A stretch of 64,000 nucleotides of DNA from Actinomycetales bacterium (GCA_016715285.1 JADKAO010000006.1:248001-312000), one strand, 5' to 3'. Counted from the stretch's first letter, positions 34,401-43,448 are shown. Notes: generated by a model not told the origin, from the sequence alone. Made by a program: numbers and translations.

Positions 34401-35474
34401 TCACCGGTCGCGGAGCAACTCACTCAGCGACACGGCATACATCTGCTCTAGATCCATGAAGTAGGCGGAGTCGCCATAGGTCGACGTGTCGTCCGGGGAC
34501 AACGCATCGCCGTCGGGGTTGACCAGCGCGACCCGGAAGCGTTCGGTGAACTGCCCGCCCTGGACAGTCCCGACCCGGACCGTGGCTTCCCAGCGGTCCT
34601 CGTCCTCGACCACCAAACCGATCCAGTCGCCGCTGACCATCACCCCGGTGACGTCCAAGACCTCGGTGCCCGCCTCGGGCATCGTGACGTCGTCGCCGCG
34701 CTTCACGAGCAGCCGCTGGAGGTGGCCGGGCCCGTCTTCATTCGTGAGATACGCGGTCATTTGGCCCGGGGTGACGTTGAACGCATCGGGCGAGACCATG
34801 TCCGTGTCGTCGAGGGCAGTCGCCCACACCTGACGCAGTTCTGGACTCCACTGCCGGATCTGCAAGCCCAACGTCCACATGAACCCATCGCTGTCGGTCG
34901 CGAGGTCGCCCACGGAGTCTTCGAACTCCACCCGCGCCCGCTCGACGCCATCGGGACCGATCACGCACAGGACGGCTCCGGGTGGGTCACATGTGCCGAG
35001 GAGAGCCCACGACCCACCCGGCAGCTGCGCGATCTTGGCGAACCTGCCCGGCACCGCGGCGAGGTGCAGCGTCAGCGTGGGCTCCTCACTGCCACCGAGG
35101 TATGCCGTGAGGGCAGCTGGGTGCCCGGCCTCGACGTAGTGCGTGTTGCCCTTGGTCCACAGCGCGATGGGTCCGTCGGGACCGACAGTCGCGTAGGCGA
35201 TGTAGTCAAGACCCTTGGGTGCCTGCAGCTCACGAATGGGCCGGACCGGGTGCCGTCGGATCTCGGCGCTTGTGTCTCCGCCGTTGGAGCCTGCCTGATC
35301 GCGTGATTGCGGGCTGGCGATCGCGCCGCCAGTCACAACGTCGCGGACGCGCGACCACCAGGAACGAGCCGGTGTGTCCCCTTGGGCTCCGGTGGCCGAC
35401 ATGTCCTGGAGCGGTGGCGCATCCTGAGGTGGACTGCCGTCCTGCACGGGGTGCCCGTCTTGAGGGGAGCTCAT
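34401..35474 (-). CDS. Propeller-like paralogue B
   Basis: A 357-residue protein related to the genes at 35479 and 13865. After a polar Gln/Pro/Asp-rich N-terminus (PQDGHPVQDGSPPQDAPP) come LDYIAYATVGPDGPIALWTKG, a series of strand-like repeats (GSWALLGTCDPPGAVLCVIGPDGVER, GFMWTLGLQIRQWSPE), SGDWIGLVVEDEDRWEATVRVGTVQGGQFTERFRVAL, and the ending MYAVSLSELLRDR. It starts four bases after the stop of paralogue C. The family is not recognised; no signal peptide. Confidence 0.7.
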   Translation of the reverse strand: MSSPQDGHPVQDGSPPQDAPPLQDMSATGAQGDTPARSWWSRVRDVVTGGAIASPQSRDQAGSNGGDTSAEIRRHPVRPIRELQAPKGLDYIAYATVGPDGPIALWTKGNTHYVEAGHPAALTAYLGGSEEPTLTLHLAAVPGRFAKIAQLPGGSWALLGTCDPPGAVLCVIGPDGVERARVEFEDSVGDLATDSDGFMWTLGLQIRQWSPELRQVWATALDDTDMVSPDAFNVTPGQMTAYLTNEDGPGHLQRLLVKRGDDVTMPEAGTEVLDVTGVMVSGDWIGLVVEDEDRWEATVRVGTVQGGQFTERFRVALVNPDGDALSPDDTSTYGDSAYFMDLEQMYAVSLSELLRDR

Positions 35475-35478
35475 GGGC

Positions 35479-36456
35479 TCAGTCTTGCGGACTCGGGAGA
35501 GCGGAGTCTTGGAGCAACTCGGTGAGGGACACGGCATACCACTCCGCGTTGTTGAAGAGGTGCGCTGTGTCGCCGACGCAGACCATGAAGCACACCGGCA
35601 GCGGTCCGCCGCGGGGGTGCTGCAGGACCACACGGTGGGTCTCCTCAAAACGCCCCGAGCGGACCTGCCCGATGACCATTTCGTCCTGCTGTGAGCCGGC
35701 GTCGAGTAGCCCGACTGTGTCGCCGCGGACGATCACCCCGAGTGCCCCAGTGACGCTGCCAGTCGGCAGGGCCGTCGGGACACGGCCGCGCACGCGGATG
35801 ATCGCGGGCTCCTCGTAGGGGACTGCGTACACCTCGCCTGGCATGACGTTGAGGGCGGCGACGCCGGAGTCGCCAGGGGTGCCCAGCGGGAGTTCCCAGC
35901 ATGGCTGCAAGTCGGCGGTCCATTGGGTGAGTTGGCTGCCGGACCGTGCGCCCGCGACCCAGACGTAGCCGTCGCTGTCGGCGCACACCGCCTCGGGGGT
36001 GTCGCCGAGCGTTGCCTGGGCGCGAGTCTCACCCGATGGCCCGATGATGCAGGCGAGGTCGCGTCCGTCTCGGTCGACTCCGGAGAGCAACCACGCATCC
36101 CCGGGCATGGGAGCGAGGAAAGGCAACGCGACCGGCATCCGCGGGATCTCTAAAAGACTTGTGGGAGTGAGACTCTCACCCTTGTATGCCGTGATCGCCC
36201 CCGCGAAGCCCGGCTGCTGCGACTCGTCCTGCGAGCGGGTCCACAACGCGATCGGGCCGTCGACGGCATACGTCAGGGAGGCGAGGTGGGGGAACCCCTC
36301 TGGGCCCTGGAGGACGCCCAGGAATCGCGTGGGGTGCAGGCGAGGCGCTGGCTTCGGGACGCGGTCGCCTCCTGTGGCGCGCAGCCGCGACAGCCAAGAG
36401 CGTTTGGGCGTAGCGCTTTTAACATCGCTGGGATGGGCGTCTTGAGGCGTGGTCAT
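35479..36456 (-). CDS. Propeller-like paralogue C
   Basis: A 325-residue protein, tandem duplicate of the neighbouring gene. It shares FPHLASLTYAVDGPIALWTRSQ, DAWLLSGVDRDGRDLACIIGPSGETRAQATLGDTPEAVCADSDGYVWVAGARSGSQLTQWTADLQPCWELPLG, VRGDTVGLLDAGSQQDEMVIGQVRSGRFEETHRVVL and the terminal EWYAVSLTELL. ATG 36456 lies four bases after the DUF72 gene stop, so the three minus-strand genes form one transcript. The function is unknown. Confidence 0.7.
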   Translation of the reverse strand: MTTPQDAHPSDVKSATPKRSWLSRLRATGGDRVPKPAPRLHPTRFLGVLQGPEGFPHLASLTYAVDGPIALWTRSQDESQQPGFAGAITAYKGESLTPTSLLEIPRMPVALPFLAPMPGDAWLLSGVDRDGRDLACIIGPSGETRAQATLGDTPEAVCADSDGYVWVAGARSGSQLTQWTADLQPCWELPLGTPGDSGVAALNVMPGEVYAVPYEEPAIIRVRGRVPTALPTGSVTGALGVIVRGDTVGLLDAGSQQDEMVIGQVRSGRFEETHRVVLQHPRGGPLPVCFMVCVGDTAHLFNNAEWYAVSLTELLQDSALPSPQD

Positions 36457-36460
36457 GTCG

Positions 36461-37246
36461 TCATTGTGCCCGGCGGCCCGTCTGCGCCACTATCCGCGGA
36501 TCGGCGCGAGCCCCGCTCAGGCGAGTGAGGGTGCGCGCATTCGCCACGGCATACCCGTCGATGTCGTTGTTGAAGTAGCCATAAACCCGCCGACCCTGAG
36601 CCGCCCACTCCCGCAGCGTGATTGCCCACTCACCGAGCGCCTCGTCGGTGTAGCAGCCGCCGTAACGGCGCGCTCCATCCGGTCCGTGCCAGCGCACATA
36701 GGCGAGGTCCGTGGTCGCGCGCCTCACCGTGGTGAGTTTGGGGCCGCTCGCGACGACGTATGCCGTCCGCCGGGCTTCCAGCAGCGCGAAGACTTCGTCG
36801 TCGAGCCAGGAGTCGTGGCGGAACTCCATCGCGACCCGGACGCTGGGCGGCATGCCGGAGAGGAAGGCATCCAGGAGCGCGTCGTCGCGGTGCAGGCTCG
36901 GCGGGAGTTGGACGAGCAGCGGGCCCGCCCGGTCGCCGAGGAGCGCGAGGCTGGTGGCGATCCGCGCCGTCCACGCGGCGGGGTCGTCTAGGCGGGCGAC
37001 GTGGGTGAGCGCTTTGGGGGCTTTGACGGTCAGCCGGAAGTGCGGGGGGAGGCGCCGCGCCCAACTCGCAAAGGCGGCGTCGGAGGGCCACCGGTAGTAG
37101 GAGGCGTTGAGTTCGACGGTCGGGAAGTGTTCGGCATAGAACTCCAACCGGCGGGCGTCGTCCAGCGTGGTGGGGAAGAACGAGCCGGACCAGTGACGAT
37201 AGGTCCAACCGGAGGTGCCGAGCAGGATGTCGCCGGGGACCGTCAT
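36461..37246 (-). CDS. DUF72-family protein
   Basis: A 261-residue TIM-barrel-like protein. ILLGTSGWTYRHWSGSFFP at the N-terminus, FPTVELNASYYRWPSDAAFASWARRLPPHFRLTVKAPKALTHV, PLLVQLPPSLHRDD, EFRHDSWLDDEV and VYGYFNNDIDGYAVANARTL are the successive conserved blocks of DUF72. The biochemical role of this widespread family is not established. It is first in an operon with the two propeller-like paralogues. Confidence 0.88.
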   Translation of the reverse strand: MTVPGDILLGTSGWTYRHWSGSFFPTTLDDARRLEFYAEHFPTVELNASYYRWPSDAAFASWARRLPPHFRLTVKAPKALTHVARLDDPAAWTARIATSLALLGDRAGPLLVQLPPSLHRDDALLDAFLSGMPPSVRVAMEFRHDSWLDDEVFALLEARRTAYVVASGPKLTTVRRATTDLAYVRWHGPDGARRYGGCYTDEALGEWAITLREWAAQGRRVYGYFNNDIDGYAVANARTLTRLSGARADPRIVAQTGRRAQ

Positions 37247-37274
37247 GGTGGTGCGGTACCCGGCGAGCGAGTGG

Positions 37275-38768
37275 CTAAGCCCTCATCGCATCGCTGTCGC
37301 GATCACCCGAGGCGGCAGCGCGCAGGCGGTGGAGTATGCCGTGGTCCTGGTCGTCGTCGCGATCGGCCGGCGAGTCTGGGTCGGCGAGTCCGACCGAGCC
37401 GTCGGGGTGAATCGCCGTGTCCTCAAAGTGCATCAACGTGATCCGGTGGTTGTCCATCTCCGTGACAGTGAGTCGACCGCCCTCAAGGGCGACGGTGTCA
37501 CCGACGACCGGCACGCTGCCAAATCGCTTGTAAAACAGCCCCGCGAGCGTGACGTAATCGTCGTCTTCAGGGAACGGGAAGTCGATGACGTCGTCGAGAT
37601 CGGCGATCCGCATCGAGGCGTCAATCTCGTACTGGCTGCCCTCGAGTTTCTTGACCCGGCGCGCTGCGTGTGAGTACTCGTCGTCGTAGTCGCCGACGAT
37701 CTCTTCCAGGATGTCCTCGAGGGTGATGATGCCCTCGGTGCCGCCGTATTCATCGACAACGACCGCCATCTGTTGGTGCGTGCGTTTGAAGTCAGCAAGC
37801 AAGTCGTTGAGTGCCTTGCTGTCGGGGACCATAAACGCCGGCTTGGCGAAGTCACTCACGGGTTTGTTGGCCACGGCATTGAACGAGTCCGTCGCGCTGT
37901 GCTCGGCCATGAACGTGAGGATCTCTTTGATGGCCACAATGCCCGTGATCTTGTCGATGCTCTCGGTGTAGACCGGGAATCGCGCGTGCGGGATATCGCG
38001 GAAGAAGCGCAACGTGTCGGCGAGGGTCGTGTCCTGGGGCAGAGCCCGGATTTGGGTGCGCGGCACCATCGCTTCGCGCACCGAGTGTTCGTCGAGTTCG
38101 AAGACGCCGCGGATCATCTCGGTCTCTTCGGGGGCGAGCATGCCGTCCTTTTCACTCGCTTCGAGGATCATCCGAATCTCCTCGACACTCATCGTGAAGT
38201 GGCTCTCGCCGTGGCCACCGAGATTGCCTTGACCGGACAGCCGGAGAAGCAAGTCAGACGCCCACTTCATGACTGCAATGAGCGGACGGAAGGTGAGGTA
38301 CATGACGTTGATGAGCCGCCCGACCGTCAACGAGAGCTTCTCGGCCTTATGGAAGGCGAGCACCTTGGGGGCGAGTTCGCCGCCAACAATGTGGACGAAC
38401 GAGACGATGACAAAGGACAGCACGTAAGCGAACGTGTGGGCGGCGCTGTGGGCCAGGTCGTGGTCACCGAGCGCGGTAAAAATGCTGACGACATAGGGAT
38501 CGATGACCGTGTGGAGGGTCTCCATGCCGACCGCGCCGAGCCCCAGCGACACGAGCGTGATGCCGACCTGGGTCACCGAATAGAAGCGCTCCGGCTCTTC
38601 GTGCAGCATTCGCACGGTCTTGGCGCGCTTGTCGCCGTCTTCGGCGAGTTGCCTGATCCGGCTGCGCCTCGCCGATGAGATCGCAATCTCAGATCCGACG
38701 AAAAACGCATTGCCTGCAACGAGAAGCAAGATGATGACCAGCCGCAGATACAGCGGGAGATCCTCCAT
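37275..38768 (-). CDS. CNNM/CorC (HlyC-type) transporter
   Basis: A 497-residue protein. The N-terminal DUF21/CNNM membrane domain has about four helices (LYLRLVIILLLVAGNAFFVGSEIAI, ...AHTFAYVLSFVIVSFVHIVGGELAPKVLAF). A pair of CBS domains follows (VPRTQIRALPQDTTLADTLRFFRDIPHARFPVY; FMVPDSKALNDLLADFKRTHQQMAVVVDEYGGTEGIITLEDILEEIVGDYDDE) and then a CorC_HlyC domain. The family is implicated in Mg2+/Co2+ efflux. It ends about 25 bases from the divergently placed DUF72 start region. Confidence 0.92.
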   Translation of the reverse strand: MEDLPLYLRLVIILLLVAGNAFFVGSEIAISSARRSRIRQLAEDGDKRAKTVRMLHEEPERFYSVTQVGITLVSLGLGAVGMETLHTVIDPYVVSIFTALGDHDLAHSAAHTFAYVLSFVIVSFVHIVGGELAPKVLAFHKAEKLSLTVGRLINVMYLTFRPLIAVMKWASDLLLRLSGQGNLGGHGESHFTMSVEEIRMILEASEKDGMLAPEETEMIRGVFELDEHSVREAMVPRTQIRALPQDTTLADTLRFFRDIPHARFPVYTESIDKITGIVAIKEILTFMAEHSATDSFNAVANKPVSDFAKPAFMVPDSKALNDLLADFKRTHQQMAVVVDEYGGTEGIITLEDILEEIVGDYDDEYSHAARRVKKLEGSQYEIDASMRIADLDDVIDFPFPEDDDYVTLAGLFYKRFGSVPVVGDTVALEGGRLTVTEMDNHRITLMHFEDTAIHPDGSVGLADPDSPADRDDDQDHGILHRLRAAASGDRDSDAMRA

Positions 38769-38861
38769 GGGTGACCCTCCTGGGTCGGCGGGCTCAGTGT
38801 GAGCACAACGCCTGAGAGCGCGATTCTATGGGCGAGAGGGGCGGTTCCCTAGGCCTAAAGA

Positions 38862-38903
38862 CACCCGGCATACACCTCAAAGACAGCAGGAGTATGCCGG
38901 GTG
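38862..38903 (-). terminator. Terminator-like hairpin made from two inverted copies of the iterated octamer
   Basis: CACCCGGCATAC (38862-38873) pairs perfectly with GTATGCCGGGTG (38892-38903). After one A-A mismatch the stem extends by CCT/AGG, leaving a 10-base loop. It lies 18 bases past the stop of the minus-strand lipoprotein gene. Each arm contains one copy of the window-wide word. Confidence 0.7.
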
Positions 38904-38920
38904 CTCACCTTCCGGGCGCC

Positions 38921-39445
38921 TTACGGTTGATGCCCCGGGACGAGGGCGCGGGTACCGACAGGTGCTTTGAGTGTGACCCGGATCCACTGGATTGCGGCGA
39001 TGGCTGGTTGCGGGCCAGCGCAGTCGCTCGCCTTGGCGCCCTCGATCGGGCCGGTCCACGTCGTGATCGCGACGGTACTCAGTGTCTCGGCGACATCGGC
39101 GCCGGTGACCGCGTTGCAGGGTGGGCCGCCGCTGACCACTTGCACGATGACGGTGGTGCCGTCGGCCTTGACCAGAGTCCACGGGGTGGCTGTTTGTCGT
39201 TGTCCCGCAACCGGTTCCGCAGGGGTGGGCGTCGGGATAGGGAGCTGGCCGGAGTCAGGGAGAGGTGACGGACCCGGCATACCCGAGGCAGGTGGCGCAG
39301 CTGTCACCGCACTCGGGCCACCTACGGGCGCCGTGGTGGGGCCCGAACCGGGGGTGGATCCCTGTCCGCACGCAGTGGCGGCGCCCAGCAGGAGGGCAGC
39401 GATCGCGAGTCGCGCAACTGCGACGAGGGCCCGTGGCGTTGGCAT
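38921..39445 (-). CDS. Lipoprotein, 174 residues
   Basis: The signal peptide MPTPRALVAVARLAIAALLLGAATAC ends in a lipobox with Cys26, so the mature protein is membrane-anchored and outside. A Pro/Gly/Thr linker leads to a domain of about 100 residues (TPWTLVKADGTTVIVQVVSGGPPCNAVTGADVAETLSTVAITTWTGP) with a Cys pair. I do not recognise a specific family. ATG 39445 fits the signal peptide. Confidence 0.75.
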   Translation of the reverse strand: MPTPRALVAVARLAIAALLLGAATACGQGSTPGSGPTTAPVGGPSAVTAAPPASGMPGPSPLPDSGQLPIPTPTPAEPVAGQRQTATPWTLVKADGTTVIVQVVSGGPPCNAVTGADVAETLSTVAITTWTGPIEGAKASDCAGPQPAIAAIQWIRVTLKAPVGTRALVPGHQP

Positions 39446-39559
39446 GCGAGCCAGGCTACGACAGCACGCGGGAGCAGACGAGCGTCGCTGATCGGCGCGC
39501 GGGCCACATGACACATCCGTAGCGAAGGGGTATCTCAGACTTGGCGGAAGGATGGGGGG

Positions 39560-40924
39560 ATGACTGGTCTTGATGTGGCGGCGATCAGAGCCCACTTCCC
39601 CGCGTTGGCGGAGGGGGCGGCGCACTTCGATGCCCCCGGGGGGACGCAAACCCCCGACGTGGTTGGCGACGCGGTGCGCGCGGCTTTGGTGTCGGCGGTC
39701 GCCAACCGCGGGTGGGTGACTCCGGCTGAGCGGCGGGCGGAGGAGTTCGTGGCGGTATGCCGCGGCGCGCTCGGTGACCTGTTGGGCGTTGATGCGCGGG
39801 GAATCATCTTCGGGCGCAGCGCAACTGCGCTGACGTACGACCTATCCCGAGCGCTTTCACGGACGTGGGCTCCCGGTGACGAAGTCGTCGTGACACGTCT
39901 CGATCACGATGCCAATGTGCGTCCGTGGGTGCAGGCTGCCGAAGCGGCCGGCGCGACGGTGCGGTGGGCCGATTTTGACATCGATACCGGTGAGCTGCCG
40001 GTTGAAGCGGTGGCGCGCGTGTTGTCTGGGCGGACCCGGCTCGTGGCGACGACGGCCGCGAGCAATCTCATCGGGACTCGTCCGCCGGTTGGCGAGATCG
40101 CGCGGGTGGTGCACGAGGCGGGGGCACTGTATTGGGTCGACGGCGTGCACGCGACGGCCCATGCGGCGGTTGATGTCGGGTCGGTGGGGGCCGACTTCTG
40201 GACCTGTTCGCCGTACAAGTTCATGGGGCCGCACTGCGGGGTAGTCGCTGCCGCGCCCGAGCTGTTGGAGACCTTGGTGATGGACAAGCTGCTGCCGGCG
40301 ACTGATGAGGTGCCTGAGCGGTTTGAGCTGGGCACGCTGCCCTATGAGCTGATGGCCGGGACGAGTGCGGCCGTCGAGTTCATCTCCTCGTTGGTTGAGC
40401 TGGGTCACCTCCCACCAGCCCTCCCCCAATTCGATACCGGATCACGAGGTGTGCCTCGCCCTTCGGTATCGACTGGCGCCGCCCTCCCCCAATTCGATAC
40501 CGGATCACGAGGTGTGCCTCGCCCTTCGGTATCGACTGGCGTCGCACTCCCCCAATTCGATACCGGATCACGACGCCGGGATCGCATTGTGGCGTCGATG
40601 GCAGCGGTCGAAGCACACGAAGACCGGCTCCGCGCTCGACTCGAGTCAGCCCTGCGGGCGATGCACGGCATACGGGTGTATTCCAATGCCGGTGACCGCA
40701 CGCCGACGATCCTCTTCAGAATCGACGGTCAGGACCCGCAGGCGACGCGAATCGCCCTGGCGGAGAAAGGGATTAACGCACCCGCTGGCAACTTCTACGC
40801 GCTGGAATGCTCGCGGCACTTGGGCCTTGGCGATGCTGGCGGCGTGCGGGTTGGTCTGGCGCCCTATTCCGACGACTCCGACATCGACCGCCTCATCGGC
40901 GCCATGGAGGAGCTGACGGACTGA
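39560..40924 (+). CDS. Cysteine-desulfurase-like aminotransferase class V protein with an in-frame repeat insert
   Basis: A 454-residue PLP-dependent enzyme. FPALAEGAAHFDAPGGTQTPDVV at the start, SATALTYDLSRAL, DHDANVRPWVQAAEAAGATVRW, TTAASNLIGTRPPV, VDGVHATAHAAVDV and the PLP lysine in SPYKFMGPHCG fit the SufS-like subgroup. At residues 287-340 three copies of a 20-residue unit (LPQFDTGSRGVPRPSVSTG) are inserted; they encode a palindromic DNA element. The fold resumes at RRDRIVASMAAVEAHEDRL. It may catalyse desulfuration or a related PLP reaction; the substrate is unknown. Confidence 0.85.
   Translation: MTGLDVAAIRAHFPALAEGAAHFDAPGGTQTPDVVGDAVRAALVSAVANRGWVTPAERRAEEFVAVCRGALGDLLGVDARGIIFGRSATALTYDLSRALSRTWAPGDEVVVTRLDHDANVRPWVQAAEAAGATVRWADFDIDTGELPVEAVARVLSGRTRLVATTAASNLIGTRPPVGEIARVVHEAGALYWVDGVHATAHAAVDVGSVGADFWTCSPYKFMGPHCGVVAAAPELLETLVMDKLLPATDEVPERFELGTLPYELMAGTSAAVEFISSLVELGHLPPALPQFDTGSRGVPRPSVSTGAALPQFDTGSRGVPRPSVSTGVALPQFDTGSRRRDRIVASMAAVEAHEDRLRARLESALRAMHGIRVYSNAGDRTPTILFRIDGQDPQATRIALAEKGINAPAGNFYALECSRHLGLGDAGGVRVGLAPYSDDSDIDRLIGAMEELTD
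40419..40576. repeat. Three tandem palindromic elements (60-base units) inside the PLP-enzyme gene
   Basis: Each unit runs from CCCTCCCCCAATTCGATACC through GGATCACGAGGTGTGCCTCG to CGGTATCGACTGGCG. The first two units are nearly identical; the third is truncated after GGATCACGA. The arms ATTCGATACC and GGTATCGACT match the intergenic family. Unit length is a multiple of three, keeping the frame open. Confidence 0.88.
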
Positions 40925-41045
40925 CGGTTCCACACCAAACCGGACCGGCGCTGACCCGCACCAACCAGGCAGGAACTGGCACGAACTGGCACTGACCCGG
41001 CAGCTGACCCGGCAGCTGACCAGGCACGCAGGCGCCGCCGAGCCG

Positions 41046-41729
41046 TCAAGCCATCACGCCCGCAACCGGATTCCCGTCCTGCAAGTAGATGCAGTGCTGC
41101 GACTTGAGCGCAGCTGCCACTCGCCGACTCACCGCGGGACGCAGCAACTCGAGGGCCTCCGCGGGGGACGCGAAGCGGTACTCGCGCACCTCCTCGGCCT
41201 GCACCGCCACGCCCTTGACGGACTCGGCCGACACGACCCCACAGTCGAAAAGGAATCGCAACCCCAGGGCCTTGGCGCGCTTGGCCGGCCGGGTGTCGAC
41301 GGCGACGAGTCGACCGCGCGTCACGGTGATCCCGGTCTCCTCGGCGACCTCGCGTTGGGCTGCCTCCCAGGGGGTTTCGTCCACCTCCATCACGCCGCCG
41401 GGGATCGTCCACCCCGACTTGTACGTCGGCGCCAGGATGAGGAACCGCCCCTCCGCGTCCCACACCAGGGCACCTGCAGATGCCGGTATGCCGGGCAGCC
41501 CGTCCCATGCCCACCCTCCGGGGTGGTCTGGCTCCAGTTGATCGGGCTCCAGTTGACCGGGCTCCAGTTGGGCAGGCCCGGTCTCGACGAGTCCGGTGTG
41601 AATGGAGGGCGCGGCTTCGATGGGGGGCGAAGGCTGGGCCACTTCGGCTGCGGGCATCACCGGCGTGGGCGCCCCATCGGCCGCTCCGGGCGCCTGATCG
41701 GGGGTCTTCGCGAAGCTGGCCTCACTCAT
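41046..41729 (-). CDS. NUDIX hydrolase
   Basis: A 227-residue protein. A disordered N-terminus has repeated QLEPG/QLEPD units, then the NUDIX domain begins at ASAGALVWDAEGRFLILAPTYKSGWTIPGGVMEVDETPWEAAQREVAEETGI, whose GX5EX7REVxEEXGX pattern is the catalytic metal-binding box. The family cleaves nucleoside diphosphate-linked substrates; the specific substrate is unknown. ATG 41729 is chosen. The 15-base DNA repeat behind QLEP is one of several in-frame repeats in the window. Confidence 0.9.
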   Translation of the reverse strand: MSEASFAKTPDQAPGAADGAPTPVMPAAEVAQPSPPIEAAPSIHTGLVETGPAQLEPGQLEPDQLEPDHPGGWAWDGLPGIPASAGALVWDAEGRFLILAPTYKSGWTIPGGVMEVDETPWEAAQREVAEETGITVTRGRLVAVDTRPAKRAKALGLRFLFDCGVVSAESVKGVAVQAEEVREYRFASPAEALELLRPAVSRRVAAALKSQHCIYLQDGNPVAGVMA

Positions 41730-42070
41730 GGGCTCAACACTAGGCGAGTGACAGCCGTCGCTCCCGTCAGGAGGTGCCGAGATAACGTCCCTGACGCGCT
41801 CGCTTCGGGGGCGCGCTCCGGCCCTGATTCGCCAGCTTCGGTGCGCGCTACGGCCTTGACGCGCGAGCGTCCGAGTGCCGTGCCTCCCACTCGCTGAGTT
41901 CCCGCATCCACTGCTCGTCGGCGCGCGAGCCACACCATAAGAGTCGCCCAACGACATGAAGAGGAGCCCGCTCCCGGGGACTTCTGGACCCAGTCACATG
42001 CCCGCGATGTCGTGCATGGCATAGCACTCCTCACGCGCAGACCTGGCCGCGGAGCGTACGCTCAGGTCCC
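41730..42070. other. Gene-free gap between NUDIX and nhaP-like genes
   Basis: I find no convincing gene, RNA or repeat in these 340 bases. A minus-strand extension of the NUDIX reading frame runs through part of it but lacks domain-like sequence. The divergent promoters of the two neighbours must lie here, though I cannot identify their boxes with confidence. Confidence 0.5.
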
Positions 42071-43366
42071 GTGCTAGCTGCCATCGCCATCCTCATGTGC
42101 ATCGCCGCCATCCTTGCCTGGGGCACTGAGAAGTTCACGAACATCCCGACGACGGTGGGAGTCACCCTGGCGGGCGCCGCCGCTTCGCTCCTGCTCATCG
42201 GGCTCGACGTCGGCGGGCTGACCTTTGGGCTGCGGCATCAAGCCGAGGTTCTGTTCGAGACGATTGACTTCACCGCATTCGTCCTCAACGGCATCCTCAG
42301 CTTCCTCCTGTTCGCCGGGTCGATGAGCCTCGACGCCAAGCTGCTCGTGCGGCTGCGCGCGGGGATCCTCACCTTCGCGTTCCTCAGCACCGCGATCAGC
42401 ACTGTGCTCATCGGATTTGGTTCTTGGGCTGTCTTCAACATGGTCGGACTCGACGTCCCGCTGCTCTGGGCGTTGCTGTTTGGGGCACTGTTGTCACCGA
42501 CGGACCCGGTCGCTGTGCTCGACATGCTCAAGCGCGCCAAGGTCCCCAAGAAGGTCGAAACCCTCATCGCCGGCGAGAGCCTTTTCAACGACGGTGTCGG
42601 CGTCGTCTTCTTCCTTGTCATCGCGGCTGCCGCGGGCGTCGGCGACGCGCACGTCGAGGCCAGCCTCACTGGCGCGATGATCGTCTTTGCGCAAGAAGCT
42701 TTGGGCGGCATGGCTTTTGGCGCCGTCATCGGGTACCTCTGCTACTGGATGTGCAAGTCCATCGACAGCCACGCGATCGAGGTGTTCATCACGCTCGCAA
42801 CCGTCGTCGGCGGTTATGCCGTCTGCGCGGCATACGGCATGAGCGGGCCACTCGCGATGGTGGTCGCCGGACTCATCGTGTCGGCCGGCAAGGAAAAGGC
42901 GTTCGCCCCAGAGACCCGCCATCACGTCGAAGGCTTCTGGGAGACCCTCGATCAGGTCCTCAACATCTTGCTCTTTGCGTTCATTGGGCTCGACGTCATC
43001 CTGACCCCCACCTCCGGCGCGCAGATCATCGCGGGCATCGTCATGATCGTCGTGGCGCTCATCGCGCGGTTCATCAGCGTCGCGATTCCGATGTTCCTCG
43101 TCCGTGCCCGCGACGGTTACGGCCCGTGGACGACCCGCATGCTCACCTGGGGCGGGTTGCGTGGCGGTATCGCAATCAGCCTCGGTTTGGGTCTGCCCGA
43201 ATCCCCCTACCGCTCCACCCTGGTGACCGCGACGTATGCCGTGGTGCTCTTCACGATCGCAGTCCAGGGCCTCACCGTGATGCCCGTTGTCAACCGTGCT
43301 ATTGCCGCCGGTGCTGGCGACGACGAGCTCGACCAGATGGCACCCCCGCCTGCCGCGACCCACTAA
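42071..43366 (+). CDS. Na+/H+ antiporter, CPA1 (NhaP-like) family
   Basis: A 431-residue protein with about 12 transmembrane segments. The CPA1 signature is clear: LLSPTDPVAVLDMLKRAKVPKKVETLIAGESLFNDGVGVVFFLV, with the Asp pair region of the transport site (ESLFNDGVG). It exchanges Na+ or K+ for H+ across the cytoplasmic membrane. The GTG start at 42071 directly precedes the first helix. A hairpin begins at its stop codon. Confidence 0.93.
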   Translation: MLAAIAILMCIAAILAWGTEKFTNIPTTVGVTLAGAAASLLLIGLDVGGLTFGLRHQAEVLFETIDFTAFVLNGILSFLLFAGSMSLDAKLLVRLRAGILTFAFLSTAISTVLIGFGSWAVFNMVGLDVPLLWALLFGALLSPTDPVAVLDMLKRAKVPKKVETLIAGESLFNDGVGVVFFLVIAAAAGVGDAHVEASLTGAMIVFAQEALGGMAFGAVIGYLCYWMCKSIDSHAIEVFITLATVVGGYAVCAAYGMSGPLAMVVAGLIVSAGKEKAFAPETRHHVEGFWETLDQVLNILLFAFIGLDVILTPTSGAQIIAGIVMIVVALIARFISVAIPMFLVRARDGYGPWTTRMLTWGGLRGGIAISLGLGLPESPYRSTLVTATYAVVLFTIAVQGLTVMPVVNRAIAAGAGDDELDQMAPPPAATH

Positions 43367-43390
43367 TGCCGGGCGCCTGGCGCCAGGCAT
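43366..43390 (+). terminator. Hairpin immediately after the antiporter stop
   Basis: ATGCC (43366-43370) pairs with GGCAT (43386-43390), enclosing a GGCG/CGCC stem with one mismatch. The position directly after the stop suits intrinsic termination; there is no T-run. Confidence 0.45.
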
Positions 43391-43448
43391 CACGCACGGA
43401 GGCGCGGGATTGAGGATCGCTACTGCCCACCACCTGTGCGCGAGAGTA

